Assembly: GCF_030445035.2 (NCBI RefSeq)
Contig: NC_080678.1
Coordinates: 118,425,947 to 118,489,946, forward strand
Source: Dasypus novemcinctus
Taxonomy: Eukaryota > Chordata > Mammalia > Cingulata > Dasypodidae
Length of the DNA: 64,000 nucleotides
Direction: 5' to 3'
Shown: piece by piece, positions 61,301 through 64,000 of the stretch
How the letters are laid out: the number at the start of each line of letters is the position of its first letter
How positions within the stretch are numbered: position 1 is the first letter of the stretch
Position numbers and translations under genes: made by a program
The notes under the pieces: generated by a model
Databases searched by the model: none
What the model saw: only the letters and a program-made list of their open reading frames with translations
Told to the model about the DNA's origin: nothing

Positions 61301-61399
61301 CCGCAGGGCGTCGTAGTCCTTCTTGACCCCCTCCAGCTTGTCCATGGCCGTGTCGTACAGCTTGTTGAGAATCTCCGAGGACCCGCTGCGCTTCAGCAC
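17766..61399 (-). CDS. DLG5: DLG5, MAGUK scaffold protein (3' 27 coding exons plus 3' UTR; 5' end outside window)
   Basis: Seen: 27 exons on the minus strand join in frame into 1,632 codons and a stop at 19313-19315, with splice phases consistent at every junction. The product has, in order, coiled coil (window residues ~1-335), PDZ1 (~340-430), PDZ2 (~430-510), Ser/Pro-rich linker, PDZ3 (~1052-1150), PDZ4 (~1205-1285), SH3 (~1295-1370), basic hook (~1380-1420) and a guanylate-kinase-like domain (~1434-1632). This architecture and the exon sequences match DLG5. Known of the family: DLG5 is a non-enzymatic scaffold at cell junctions and the plasma membrane that organises cadherin-catenin complexes, vesicle delivery and epithelial polarity, and it has been linked to Hedgehog and Hippo signalling. 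About 290 N-terminal residues and the promoter lie beyond position 64000. The gene looks intact here: no frameshift or internal stop. Confidence 0.97.
17781..17786 (-). promoter_or_regulatory. DLG5: DLG5 polyadenylation signal AATAAA
   Basis: On the minus strand AATAAA is followed about 15-20 bases later by a G/T-rich stretch (TTGTGTGTGC, ~17756-17765), the usual downstream element. Cleavage would fall near 17766. Confidence 0.8.
19313..19416 (-). CDS. DLG5: DLG5 window exon 27, last coding part and stop
   Basis: Window residues 1599-1632: VVQGGALSSICTQILATVNQ, then EQNKVLWIPACPL and TAG at 19313-19315. Acceptor CTCTTTTGCAG. The ending VLWIPACPL is the known C terminus of DLG5, which fixes the end of the protein. 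The codons for Asn-Lys create an AATAAA hexamer inside the coding sequence. Confidence 0.96.
19417..20879. other. Last DLG5 intron, nothing notable
   Basis: Intron of about 1.46 kb between the last two coding exons. No repeat family recognised. The neighbouring introns 20990-21647, 21758-22772 and 22901-23190 are also unique GC-rich sequence. Confidence 0.5.
20880..20989 (-). CDS. DLG5: DLG5 window exon 26 (guanylate-kinase-like)
   Basis: Window residues 1562-1599: EQRDPIYLRDKVTQRHSKEQ, then FETAQKIEQEYGRYFTG. Equivalent to the lid and C-terminal helices of GK. Acceptor TGTCCCACCAG, donor CACAG|GTAGGT. Confidence 0.95.
21648..21757 (-). CDS. DLG5: DLG5 window exon 25 (guanylate-kinase-like)
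   Basis: Window residues 1526-1562: NRHCLLDVAPHAIERLHNMH, then IYPIVIFIHYKSAKQIK. Matches the central strand-helix-strand segment of MAGUK GK domains (CLLDV, IYPIVIFI). Acceptor CCTCCCCCAG, donor ATCAA|GTAGGT. Confidence 0.95.
22773..22900 (-). CDS. DLG5: DLG5 window exon 24 (guanylate-kinase-like)
   Basis: Window residues 1483-1525: EVMKASQQAIERGVKDCLFV, then DYKRRSGHFDVTTVASIKEI. The YKRRSGHFDVTT segment corresponds to the GMP-binding region of guanylate kinases, where MAGUKs bind phosphopeptides. Acceptor TGCCTTGCAG, donor AAAG|GTATCC, phase 0 exit. Confidence 0.95.
23191..23337 (-). CDS. DLG5: DLG5 window exon 23 (guanylate-kinase-like, start)
   Basis: Window residues 1434-1483: PASSLAYQRVQKVECTSLRP, VLVLGPLLDVVKEMLVNEAP, GKFCRCPL. 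The position of the kinase P-loop reads LGPLLDVVK, lacking the GKS/T needed to hold ATP phosphates, as usual for MAGUK pseudo-kinases that bind phosphoproteins instead. Acceptor CTCTCCTTCAG, donor CTTG|GTAAGG. Confidence 0.95.
23338..25429. other. 3' part of the largest DLG5 intron
   Basis: The intron 23338-30234 (6.9 kb) is the largest complete one in the window. This part is mostly unique. 24640-25030 is A/T-rich and may be an old repeat, and 25080-25210 is MIR-like ('gaggtcacagctaacc'). No exon-like open frame. Confidence 0.45.
27078..27490 (+). mobile_element. MLT1-type (MaLR) LTR fragment
   Basis: Contains stretches typical of MLT1 LTRs: 'caggtcctaatgcccagaac', 'gccctaaatgcaatcacggg', 'tgtccttgtaagcggcag', 'ttctggcctctgggctctga' and 'gtttgtggtaattttgttat'. 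Lies inside the L1, whose sequence resumes after it. Ends approximate. Confidence 0.75.
27733..28097 (+). mobile_element. Armadillo DAS SINE, full length
   Basis: A box TGGCCCAGTGGTTAGGGTGT and B box GGTTCAAACCCCGGGCCTCC, a family body, then a tail of four overlapping AATAAA motifs followed by TCTTTT and A. Inserted in L1 sequence with a perfect 16-base duplication (27717-27732 and 28098-28113, AAGAAGGAATGAAGGG). The long clean duplication and intact boxes suggest one of the younger insertions here. Confidence 0.95.
28881..30234. other. 5' part of the largest DLG5 intron
   Basis: Includes a C-rich tandem tract at 29410-29530 and an LTR-like stretch at 29880-30180 ending 'ttaagccactgtcttgagg', which resembles the end of an old LTR but is not assigned. 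Confidence 0.4.
29410..29530. repeat. C-rich tandem repeat (CCTGCCCGCC-like)
   Basis: About ten imperfect copies of a 10-12-base unit of the type CCCTGCCCGCC/CCGTGCC. Intronic; the sense strand of DLG5 is G-rich here. Confidence 0.7.
30235..30431 (-). CDS. DLG5: DLG5 window exon 22 (hook region; GC splice donor)
   Basis: Window residues 1368-1434: MDQEFSRRLSMSEVKDDNNA, then ARRSFFRRKHKHKRSGSKEG and LLALDAFSNDSIPLFED. A strongly basic hook between SH3 and GK. Acceptor GGCCACAG. The donor reads GAAG|GCAAGT, so this intron starts with GC; the frame with the next exon (G|AT, Asp) requires exactly this junction, and the nearby GT would break the frame. Confidence 0.93.
30432..31064. other. DLG5 intron in the SH3/hook region
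   Basis: Holds one DAS-related SINE (30724-30831); the rest is unique. The neighbouring introns 31236-32051, 32201-32772, 32957-33519 and 33667-34347 are GC-rich, and I recognised no repeat or exon in them. Confidence 0.45.
30724..30831 (-). mobile_element. Short DAS-related SINE
   Basis: Minus-strand element: head 'GGGGAGCAGCTGTAGCATAG', B-box-like GGTTCAATCCC and an A-tail. Flanked by a near-perfect 12-base duplication (TTAATAGCATTT at 30712-30723, TTAACAGCATTT at 30832-30843). Confidence 0.75.
31065..31235 (-). CDS. DLG5: DLG5 window exon 21 (SH3 core)
   Basis: Window residues 1311-1368: ALYDRLAEVEHELSFKKDDI, LYIDDTLPQGTFGYWMAWQL, then QRGQIPSKYV. Typical SH3 elements: the ALYD motif, the acidic RT loop, the W of the WxAW-like strand and a late Pro. 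In MAGUKs the SH3 packs against the GK domain. Acceptor TCCACCCAG, donor TATGT|GTATGT. Confidence 0.95.
32052..32200 (-). CDS. DLG5: DLG5 window exon 20 (end of PDZ4, start of SH3)
   Basis: Window residues 1262-1311: YGSLDVRSKTVEEVYVEMLK, then DSVRLKVQYRPEEFTRIKGL and GDSFYIR. Holds the PDZ4 ligand-groove helix (TVEEVYVEML) and the first SH3 strand (FYIRA). Acceptor CCCCGGGCAG, donor ATCAG|GTGCCG. Confidence 0.95.
32773..32956 (-). CDS. DLG5: DLG5 window exon 19 (PDZ4)
   Basis: Window residues 1200-1261: MVGDANKKTPEPRVIFIKKS, QLELGVHLCGGNLHGVFVAE, ending GDLLLE. The binding loop is ELGVHL. Acceptor TTCCCGAAAG|G is an unusual AAG type with a purine-interrupted tract. Donor CTCGAG|GTGAGT, phase 0 exit. 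Confidence 0.95.
33520..33666 (-). CDS. DLG5: DLG5 window exon 18 (linker PDZ3-PDZ4)
   Basis: Window residues 1151-1200: SHLDPASTHSALQGSGATTP, then EHASAIDPLMEQNEGPGTPP and CKQSAPSSR. Disordered and acidic/Ser-rich. Acceptor CCGCTCCAG, donor TCCAG|GTCAGC. Confidence 0.94.
34348..34481 (-). CDS. DLG5: DLG5 window exon 17 (PDZ3, second part)
   Basis: Window residues 1107-1151: FNGINLRSATEQQARLIIGQ, then QCDTVTILAQYNPHMHQLGS. Completes PDZ3, including the ligand-groove helix (TEQQARLII). Acceptor GTGTCTCCCCAG, donor TCCAG|GTGAGG. A G-rich minisatellite fills most of the intron just upstream of the acceptor. Confidence 0.95.
34502..34700. repeat. G-rich minisatellite
   Basis: About six imperfect units of 26-39 bases, each starting GGCTGGGGGATGGGG or close to it, with ATGTGGGG inside. 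It fills most of the 283-base intron between the two PDZ3 exons, 20-220 bases upstream of the acceptor. Many G-triplets suggest G-quadruplex potential on the plus strand. Confidence 0.88.
34765..34927 (-). CDS. DLG5: DLG5 window exon 16 (PDZ3, first part)
   Basis: Window residues 1052-1106: PYVEEPRHVKVHKGLEPLGI, then SIVSGEKGGIYVSKVTGGSI and AHQAGLEYGDQLLE. The binding loop is PLGISI. Acceptor TCTCTTCCAAG|G is an AAG type, less common than CAG or TAG. Donor TTGAG|GTGAGA, phase 0 exit. Confidence 0.95.
36535..36605 (-). mobile_element. Short DAS-related SINE
   Basis: Minus strand: 'GGGGAGCGGATGTAGCTCAC' head, B-box-like GGTTCAGTCTC, short A-tail. Truncated, with about 70 bases remaining. Confidence 0.7.
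37575..37690 (+). repeat. MIR SINE remnant
   Basis: Core stretch CAGTTTTCTCATTTGCAAAA, then 'tggggctaatgacaatcataacg', matches the MIR consensus pattern. Confidence 0.6.
38075..38225 (-). CDS. DLG5: DLG5 window exon 15 (linker)
   Basis: Window residues 1002-1052: SLSHSECSTPPRSPLNVDTL, then SSCSQSQASASTLPRIAVNP and GERRKDR. Ser/Thr-Pro sites are dense here, consistent with a phosphorylated linker (inference). Acceptor CTCTCTTGCAG, donor GACCG|GTGAGG. Confidence 0.94.
38500..38589 (-). CDS. DLG5: DLG5 window exon 14 (linker)
   Basis: Window residues 972-1002: SSSNLQYKAERIKIPSTPRY then PRSVMGSDRG. Acceptor GGAACTCTAG has a weak polypyrimidine tract; donor CGAG|GTAGGC. At 90 bases it is the shortest coding exon in the window. 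Its boundaries are fixed by frame agreement with both neighbours. Confidence 0.92.
38590..39275. other. DLG5 linker-region intron, nothing notable
   Basis: GC-rich unique sequence without a recognised repeat. The introns 38226-38499, 40788-41184 and 41309-42024 are similar. Confidence 0.45.
39276..39388 (-). CDS. DLG5: DLG5 window exon 13 (linker)
   Basis: Window residues 934-972: VQHQGRLSLDLSPRVCSDDP then EMRASHGSNSLPSSARLG. The Ser codon at the 5' edge is split (AG|T). Acceptor TTCTCTCCCAG, donor CTCG|GTAACC. Confidence 0.93.
39870..40320 (+). repeat. LINE-2 3' end
   Basis: Begins 'aaaatccaaacctttgctttcaggcccctac' (39881-39911) and ends GGAGGTGCTCAGTAAATACT plus 'tgtcaaataactagatgaatga'. 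This is the standard 3' end of mammalian L2. Lies in the intron 39389-40642. Confidence 0.75.
40643..40787 (-). CDS. DLG5: DLG5 window exon 12 (linker)
   Basis: Window residues 886-934: GTIPRSVTPSTAVSSILRNP, IYTVRSHRLGPCSSPP, ending GPQGLHP. Arg/Ser/Pro-rich. Acceptor CCTTTCCAG, donor CCCCAG|GTATGC. Confidence 0.94.
41185..41308 (-). CDS. DLG5: DLG5 window exon 11 (linker)
   Basis: Window residues 845-886: DQKCVPAGGDLSPELPEWSP, then SPGHSGRHGNPLLYPSRASV. Pro/Ser-rich disordered linker. Acceptor GTTTCCTCAG, donor GTGG|GTGAGT. Confidence 0.94.
42025..43038 (-). CDS. DLG5: DLG5 window exon 10 (long disordered linker)
   Basis: Window residues 507-844, by far the largest exon (1,014 bases, 338 codons, phase 0/0). 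Begins VFPQSSSWSGQNIFENIKDS and ends PAPFLE. Rich in Ser, Pro, Lys and Arg with no folded domain visible; includes KKPKQRKSIFDP, TPPKPPRRSDS (a PxxP-type proline segment) and ASSYYPEGDGDSSYLP. Such linkers usually carry phosphorylation and SH3-binding sites; that role is inferred. Acceptor TGCTTTAG, donor GAG|GTAGAG. Confidence 0.96.
43039..43841. other. DLG5 intron with old LINE-like sequence
   Basis: 43290-43690 contains 'aaaaattaataggaaagtacaatgagcacccat', common in old L1-type 3' remnants, but the family is not certain. The rest is unique. Confidence 0.4.
43842..43934 (-). CDS. DLG5: DLG5 window exon 9 (PDZ2, second half)
   Basis: Window residues 476-506: INGIALDNKSLNECESLLRS to LSLLK, the last strands and the ligand-groove helix of PDZ2. 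Symmetrical phase 0/0 exon of 93 bases. Acceptor TGGTCCTAG, donor AAAG|GTGAGG. Confidence 0.95.
44463..44668 (-). mobile_element. Dimeric DAS-related SINE
   Basis: On the minus strand, two tRNA-like units follow each other: 'GAGCAGATGTGGCTCAAGCA ... GAGGTCCCGGGCTTGGTCCC', then 'GTTCGGTGGTTGGGCACCGG ... GAGGTCCTGAGTTCAATCCC', then an A-tail near 44463. Two B-box-like motifs in one element show a dimer. Confidence 0.75.
44690..45230 (+). mobile_element. LINE-1 3' end remnant
   Basis: Old L1 3' UTR pattern: 'ggttaaacaaaccgtggtac', GCTGAGTGGAAGGAGCCAAT, 'agatgagtggttgccagg', ending in 'ataattatttcaaaatcaag' and an A-run. Confidence 0.65.
45590..46190 (+). mobile_element. LINE-1 3' UTR fragment
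   Basis: Clear L1 3' UTR landmarks in order: CTCCTAGGTATACACCTAAA, TTCACAGCAGCATTACTCAC, 'acaatggaatatccttcagcc', 'ttgagtgaaataagccagacac', and 'aggtcaccagggctgggg'. Confidence 0.8.
46200..47110 (+). mobile_element. LINE-1 3' end remnants
   Basis: Further old L1 3' UTR sequence: TAACAGTGGCTGCCGTGGGA, then 'ttccaaaactggaaacgatg', ending in an A-rich tail at ~47080-47110. Probably more than one fragment. With the neighbouring copies, L1 ends make up most of this 3.6-kb intron. Confidence 0.55.
47350..47430 (-). mobile_element. Short DAS-related SINE
   Basis: Minus strand: 'GGGGAGCGGGTATAGCTCAG' head, B-box-like GGTTCAATCCC, A-tail. Truncated. Confidence 0.7.
47561..47664 (-). CDS. DLG5: DLG5 window exon 8 (PDZ2, first half)
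   Basis: Window residues 441-475: DSGVSLENGVYAAAVVPGSP then AAKEGSLAVGDRIVA. The peptide-binding loop is divergent (SGVSL in place of GLGF). Acceptor GTGCTTGCAG, donor GCG|GTAAGT, phase 0 exit. Confidence 0.95.
47981..48156 (-). CDS. DLG5: DLG5 window exon 7 (PDZ1, second half)
   Basis: Window residues 382-441: VNDWLLRINDVDLINKDKKQ, a helix with AVKALLNGGG, then the basic segment VVRRRKSLGGKVV. It completes PDZ1 and begins the linker to PDZ2. Acceptor CCTCCGCAG, donor AAAG|GTAGAG. Confidence 0.95.
48282..49549 (+). mobile_element. Hsmar1-like mariner DNA transposon, inactive
   Basis: A 1,268-base Tc1/mariner element. Terminal inverted repeats share TTAGGTTGGTGCAAAAGTAA at both ends; a TA lies on the left (48280-48281) and CA on the right, consistent with a decayed TA target duplication. 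The transposase begins at 48457 (MEMMLEKKQIRVIFLFEFKM) and is recognisably of the Hsmar1 (cecropia) type, with the helix-turn-helix WFKKFCKGDENLEDEERSG. It is broken by a frameshift near 48660, further frameshifts and stops. In the DD34D triad the second Asp codon is GGC (Gly) at about 49179-49181. Lies in the intron between the two PDZ1 exons, opposite to DLG5. Confidence 0.93.
49590..49760 (+). repeat. MIR SINE
   Basis: Good match to the MIR pattern: 'tgagtgaccttctgcaagtg', CCTCAGTGTCCTCATCTGTA, 'aaaggggagtaataaagcat', CTCATAGGATGGTAAAGATT. Confidence 0.75.
50045..50172 (-). CDS. DLG5: DLG5 window exon 6 (PDZ1, first half)
   Basis: Window residues 340-382. Contains the carboxylate-binding loop as ALGF (family GLGF) and the strand GIFVTKVDKGSVADG. 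Acceptor TTTGACAG, donor TTAAG|GTAAGA. PDZ domains bind C-terminal peptides of membrane or junction proteins; the ligand cannot be read from sequence. Confidence 0.95.
50472..50604 (-). CDS. DLG5: DLG5 window exon 5 (end of coiled coil, acidic hinge)
   Basis: Window residues 295-339: EQMESQLEKEARFRQLMAHS followed by an acidic Ser/Asp/Glu stretch ending FERET. It links the coiled coil to PDZ1. Acceptor CTCTCCGCAG, donor ACG|GTGAGT, phase 0 exit. Confidence 0.95.
50800..52000 (+). mobile_element. LINE-1 ORF2 3' part, split by an LTR
   Basis: L1 ORF2 sequence before the LTR ('atttcctaccaaaattccagcaag', 'ataaccaaaacaattttgaaaag') continues after it ('ctgacttcaagacatattat', GATTAAGACTGTGTGGTATT, 'gacacagatcaatgg', 'aacttcagctctgcaaaaag'). 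All frames are decayed. Lies in the intron 50605-53842. Confidence 0.85.
50947..51535 (+). mobile_element. MaLR-type solo LTR inside L1
   Basis: A 589-base LTR (TGTGGCAGTTGG to GGCTAATACA) with a perfect 5-base duplication AAAAG (50942-50946 and 51536-51540). Contains 'ccaaataaataccctttt', the LTR poly(A) signal. Same family as the LTR at 1342-1906, which lies in the opposite orientation. No internal viral sequence. Confidence 0.85.
53120..53275 (+). repeat. LINE-2 3' end remnant
   Basis: Pattern 'tttgtctctctaacagcccc', 'gggactttgctggttcagcactgtctg' (across 53164-53190), ending CACAGAATGAATGAATGGCT. Diverged L2 tail. Confidence 0.55.
53398..53735 (+). mobile_element. Dimeric DAS-related SINE with T+ tail
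   Basis: Two tRNA-like units in tandem: GCAGATGTGGCTCAAGCAAC with B box GGTTCGGTTC, then GAGGTGGCTCAAGCGATGAG with B box GGTTCAGTTCC. A shared tail AGAAATAAATCTTTAAAAAA follows, combining AATAAA with the Pol III terminator TCTTT. No convincing target-site duplication was found. It ends about 107 bases before the exon at 53843. Confidence 0.8.
53843..53968 (-). CDS. DLG5: DLG5 window exon 4 (coiled coil)
   Basis: Window residues 253-295, TLCDNLRRERDRAVSELAEA onward to SRELKEL. Very GC-rich coding sequence for the coiled coil. Acceptor CTCTGCCAG, donor CTCAA|GTACGC; the split Lys codon is completed by the next exon. Confidence 0.95.
53969..54802. other. DLG5 intron, GC-rich, nothing notable
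   Basis: No repeat or exon recognised, apart from the G11 run at 54782-54792 next to the donor. Confidence 0.5.
54803..54987 (-). CDS. DLG5: DLG5 window exon 3 (coiled coil)
   Basis: Window residues 192-253, beginning IKDTVTMDAGRANKEIEIL and ending AERDSIR. Coiled coil with a Cys cluster (KQCKALCQ). Acceptor CCCCCCCAG, donor CCG|GTAGGC. A run of 11 C on the sense strand lies about 10 bases into the following intron. Confidence 0.95.
54988..59517. other. DLG5 4.5-kb coiled-coil intron
   Basis: Mostly unique sequence. 56880-57320 is GC-rich with loosely repeated 'gacctggcgtccag/cacccagagcag' phrases. A MIR lies at 58400-58560. Long open frames at 56494-58103 are GC-driven and overlap on both strands, and no domain was recognised. 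Confidence 0.45.
58400..58560 (-). repeat. MIR SINE remnant
   Basis: Plus strand carries the reverse MIR pattern: 'gatcgtcacagccctgggag', CCCCACTTTGCAGGTGAAGA, 'gccgaagcatagagcgg'. Confidence 0.65.
59518..59830 (-). CDS. DLG5: DLG5 window exon 2 (coiled coil)
   Basis: Window residues 87-191, beginning FEAIHHELNK and ending EEMEALRQ. A continuous charged coiled coil without proline. Acceptor CTCTCCTAG, donor CAG|GTAGGC. The length (313 bases) continues the frame from the exon at 61140 and ends in phase 0. Confidence 0.95.
59831..61139. other. DLG5 coiled-coil intron with purine tract
   Basis: Holds the purine repeat at 60788-60857 and otherwise unique sequence. A G-run of about 10 lies near 59863, close to the acceptor at 59831. 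Confidence 0.5.
60788..60857. repeat. Polypurine simple repeat
   Basis: About 70 bases of A and G only: GAAAGAGAGAGAGAGAAGGG, then GGGA and GAAAA motifs. An uninterrupted purine strand of this type can form triplex structures. Confidence 0.85.
61140..61399 (-). CDS. DLG5: DLG5 window exon 1 (coiled coil)
   Basis: Encodes window residues 1-87, starting VLKRSGSSEILNKLYD and ending CALSLRR. Heptad-like, Glu/Lys/Arg/Leu/Gln-rich helix typical of the DLG5 coiled coil. Acceptor CTGTCTCCAG, donor AG|GTAGGA; starts in phase 0 and leaves two bases of an Arg codon. No further exon is recognisable between here and 64000. Confidence 0.93.
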
Positions 61400-64000
61400 C
61401 TGGAGACAGAGACTGCGGGGCTCACCCAGGGCCTGTGGGGGCTGGGGGGGCTGTGCCCAGAGCACACCACGCCCACGCTTCTATCTGGGAGGGAAGGCCC
61501 CACCCTCTAGCTTGGGGGAATCTGGCTGTCTCATTCACAGGCCCTGCAGTCACATGAGGCTGATTCATTCAGATTTATTCATTCACAAATCTCTATTAAG
61601 TACTGGGCAGAAAACCATAAACATTGCAGACCTAAGGCTGTGTTTAAGGACAGAAATCCATAAAAAGGCCTGTTTGCAAGGCTGGCCCTTGGCTGGTATC
61701 TAGGAACTTGAAGGGTAAACAGTTCCCTACAGTGACATAAAACCTTCCCTAAATGATCAAAGTGGCTCACGGTGCCTAAACTGTACAAATAACGTGTTAC
61801 ACTCTGAGCACCTGCATCTTCTTCTGGGAGTCATACACTTAGTCAACAGAAAGCCCTCATAACTTTTAGATCAAGCAACACCTTGTACCCAGGTCTGGCA
61901 AAGTTCCAGTAACTACAATGTATTGCCCTTATTCATGGGAAATAACTCAAAACTTTGAAAAGAAAGACTTCAAATATTCAATTACCAAACATTCCCTAAA
62001 TCAGGTGAGAACCCGATTAGCTCCAATCCGGTTTACTGTGTGGCCCCCGCACTGCAGTTATTCCCAAAGTAGCCCACAAGGGGGCAGTCCTTTGCAGACC
62101 AGCCAAATGCTCTCCCGATTTGTCTCACAAGCTTCATTGAGAAACAAAATAATTTAAAAGGCCATCTGGAGGTGAATGAACACAAACCTGGTAGAGCCCA
62201 ATTTCACATGTCTGGGACAGAATTTGGAATCTATATGACGGTTTGGCATCTCTGCATTGTAAGTCCTTCAAATACCCCAGCCTTGAGTTTAAACCCTGAC
62301 AGTCCGGGGACAATTCAGGGCCGAGTGAATCACAAGTTCGCAGTGAGCAAGGGCACGCAGGGACAAGCCCAGGGATAAGGAGATGACAGAATCTCAGGGT
62401 CACAGGGGACCCCGAGGGGCCACTTCCACCAGTGTTATAACCACGCTCACGCACAGGCAGACTGCACAAGAACGCCTGGCTTACTCTGAGCTGAAATCCA
62501 CCTCCTCTAACTTCAAAGCCTGTTCTTCTACCCCTGGAATCCTACAGAACAATCCTTTCTCCACAGGACAGTAGCCGAAGAGGTGCTCACGTGCCCACAC
62601 GCTCTGCAACCTCTTGCCACAGGCAGGTGCGCGGGGGCAGCCTCTGCGCATTACCATCGACAGCCTCTGGAGAAATCGGGGGGAACCACCGCCTCAGCGC
62701 AGACCAGGAAATTTGAAAAGCTATCCTAGTAGTCCAGACTTTTCCCTTTACACCGTTAGAAGACTGTGTTCTTAGGAGCTAGTTTCCCACACACTGAGTC
62801 GCAGTCAATGGTGAGACGTACATAAACGCACACGCAACTGCAGCCAAACATTCAGCCTGCCAGCCCAAGGGCGGTGGAGGTCCGAGGGAGAGCATTTACA
62901 CCCAGCCTGGGATCCTACCGTCCTTCTCGTCCCAGGCAGGCAGCAGTCTCCAGAGATGACTCCCCAGGCCTGAGCTCCTGACAGTCTGCCTGGGAGGACG
63001 GGGTGGGAGTGGCGGGAGGGAAGAACCAAGCCCCGCGTTCCGCTCTATCCGCGGCACGACAGCCGCGGCAGGAGCGGCTGCAGAAGGCAAGCAGAGCAAG
63101 AAGAGAACGCACCTGGGGCTGCACTCAAGGCGGGTCAAAACGCTCATTATCTGCGCTTCTCCCCAGACGTGTCCTTCAGGGACCAAGAAACCCCTTTGCC
63201 CCTCCCTCTGGGCCCATGACAGGGCATTAGCCTGTGGTTCCTGGGAAAAGAAAGTCAACTTTCAGGAACTACAGAAGAAAAATACTGTATTTTAAAGACA
63301 GGGGCCAGGGCAAGAAAGAGAAGAGAGAAGGCTCCAGGGGCCTTATGAGTTTCTCAAATAAACTGGCAGAGCCTATAAAAAGAGAAAATGTGCTTTGCCT
63401 TGAACCCAGCAATTTTATCTCTAAGAGTCGAACCTAAGAAAATGCGGAAAAAAGAATGAGGGCAGACGTAAGCATGTCCCGGGAAAGACTATTTGTAACA
63501 GGACGAAAGTGCAAACAACCAAGGTGCTTAACACACGGAGAACAGGGTTAGGCCATCCCTGACAACGAAGCCACGGAACACTTGGCTGGGAGTTCCGAAC
63601 TGAAAGAAAACTACAAGGAAACCCACGGTATATTGTTGGGTTAGGAGAAAAGGCAGGTTGCAGGAAATGAAAATGAACGCTGTGCATATGTTAGGTATGA
63701 CACAGAAAAGTATCTATGAAATTAGATGTCAGGGGTGCCGGAGGAGTCCCCTTTCAGGAGGGAACCTGGGGCTGCAGTAGGGGTTGGTAACTGCACGGCT
63801 GTTGAAGAGGGTGCTGGTTATTTCGTTCATGGCCTGTTTGACCAAAGAAGATGTATGATTTCAGTAAAGAAAACAGACAGGCACACATCCTGTACCTGCT
63901 TCCCCAGCCCAGGCTCGGCAGCCCCTGCCCTGGTCACTGGGGCACCCCCAAGACAGCCAAGAAGAACCCAAAATGCCGCAGCCCGGGGATGCCACATCTG
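61400..64000. other. 5'-most part of the window, DLG5 intron
   Basis: No DLG5 exon is recognisable upstream of 61399, so this is part of one intron whose far end is outside the window. 63400-63720 resembles an old L1 3' end (see separate entry). The rest is unique. Confidence 0.5.
63400..63720 (+). mobile_element. Old LINE-1 3' end remnant
   Basis: Pattern of old L1 3' UTRs: AACCCAGCAATTTTATCTCT, 'aacctaagaaaatgcggaaa', 'ctatttgtaacaggacgaaagtgcaaacaacc', 'aagccacggaacac'. Diverged; limits approximate. Confidence 0.55.

Overview
The window is mammalian nuclear DNA, almost certainly from an armadillo (Xenarthra, Dasypus or a close relative). The placement rests on several copies of tRNA-derived short interspersed elements of the armadillo DAS type, two of them nearly full length (11895-12286 and 27733-28097) with intact Pol III box motifs and target-site duplications. 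Shorter relatives of the same family are scattered through introns. The rest of the repeat background (L1, L2, MIR, MaLR-type LTRs) is general mammalian.

The only gene I can support is DLG5 (discs large MAGUK scaffold protein 5), on the minus strand. Twenty-seven coding exons lie between 61399 and 19313, followed by a 3' UTR ending near 17766. All splice junctions keep the reading frame, giving 1,632 codons plus a stop. The 5' exons (roughly the first 290 residues of the usual ~1,919-residue protein) and the promoter lie beyond the right edge. In transcript order the exons encode: coiled coil (61399-50472), PDZ1 and PDZ2 (50172-43842), a long Ser/Pro-rich linker (43038-38075, including one 1,014-base exon), PDZ3 (34927-34348), a short linker, PDZ4 (32956-32773), SH3 and a basic hook (32200-30235), and the guanylate-kinase-like domain (23337-19313). 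One intron (30234-23338) has a GC donor.

Positions 1-17765 lie downstream of DLG5 and hold no gene that I recognise: a CpG-rich edge, a MaLR-type solo LTR, L1/L2/MIR pieces, two SINEs and unannotated unique sequence. The introns hold most of the other repeats, often nested: an L1 split by a MaLR-type LTR with a perfect 5-base duplication, and a long L1 5' half split by an MLT1-like LTR and a DAS SINE. The most unexpected item is a 1.27-kb Hsmar1-like mariner transposon (48282-49549) with both terminal repeats and a decayed transposase. I found no CRISPR array, no operon-like system and no new defence or metabolic system; the findings concern gene structure and transposon history.
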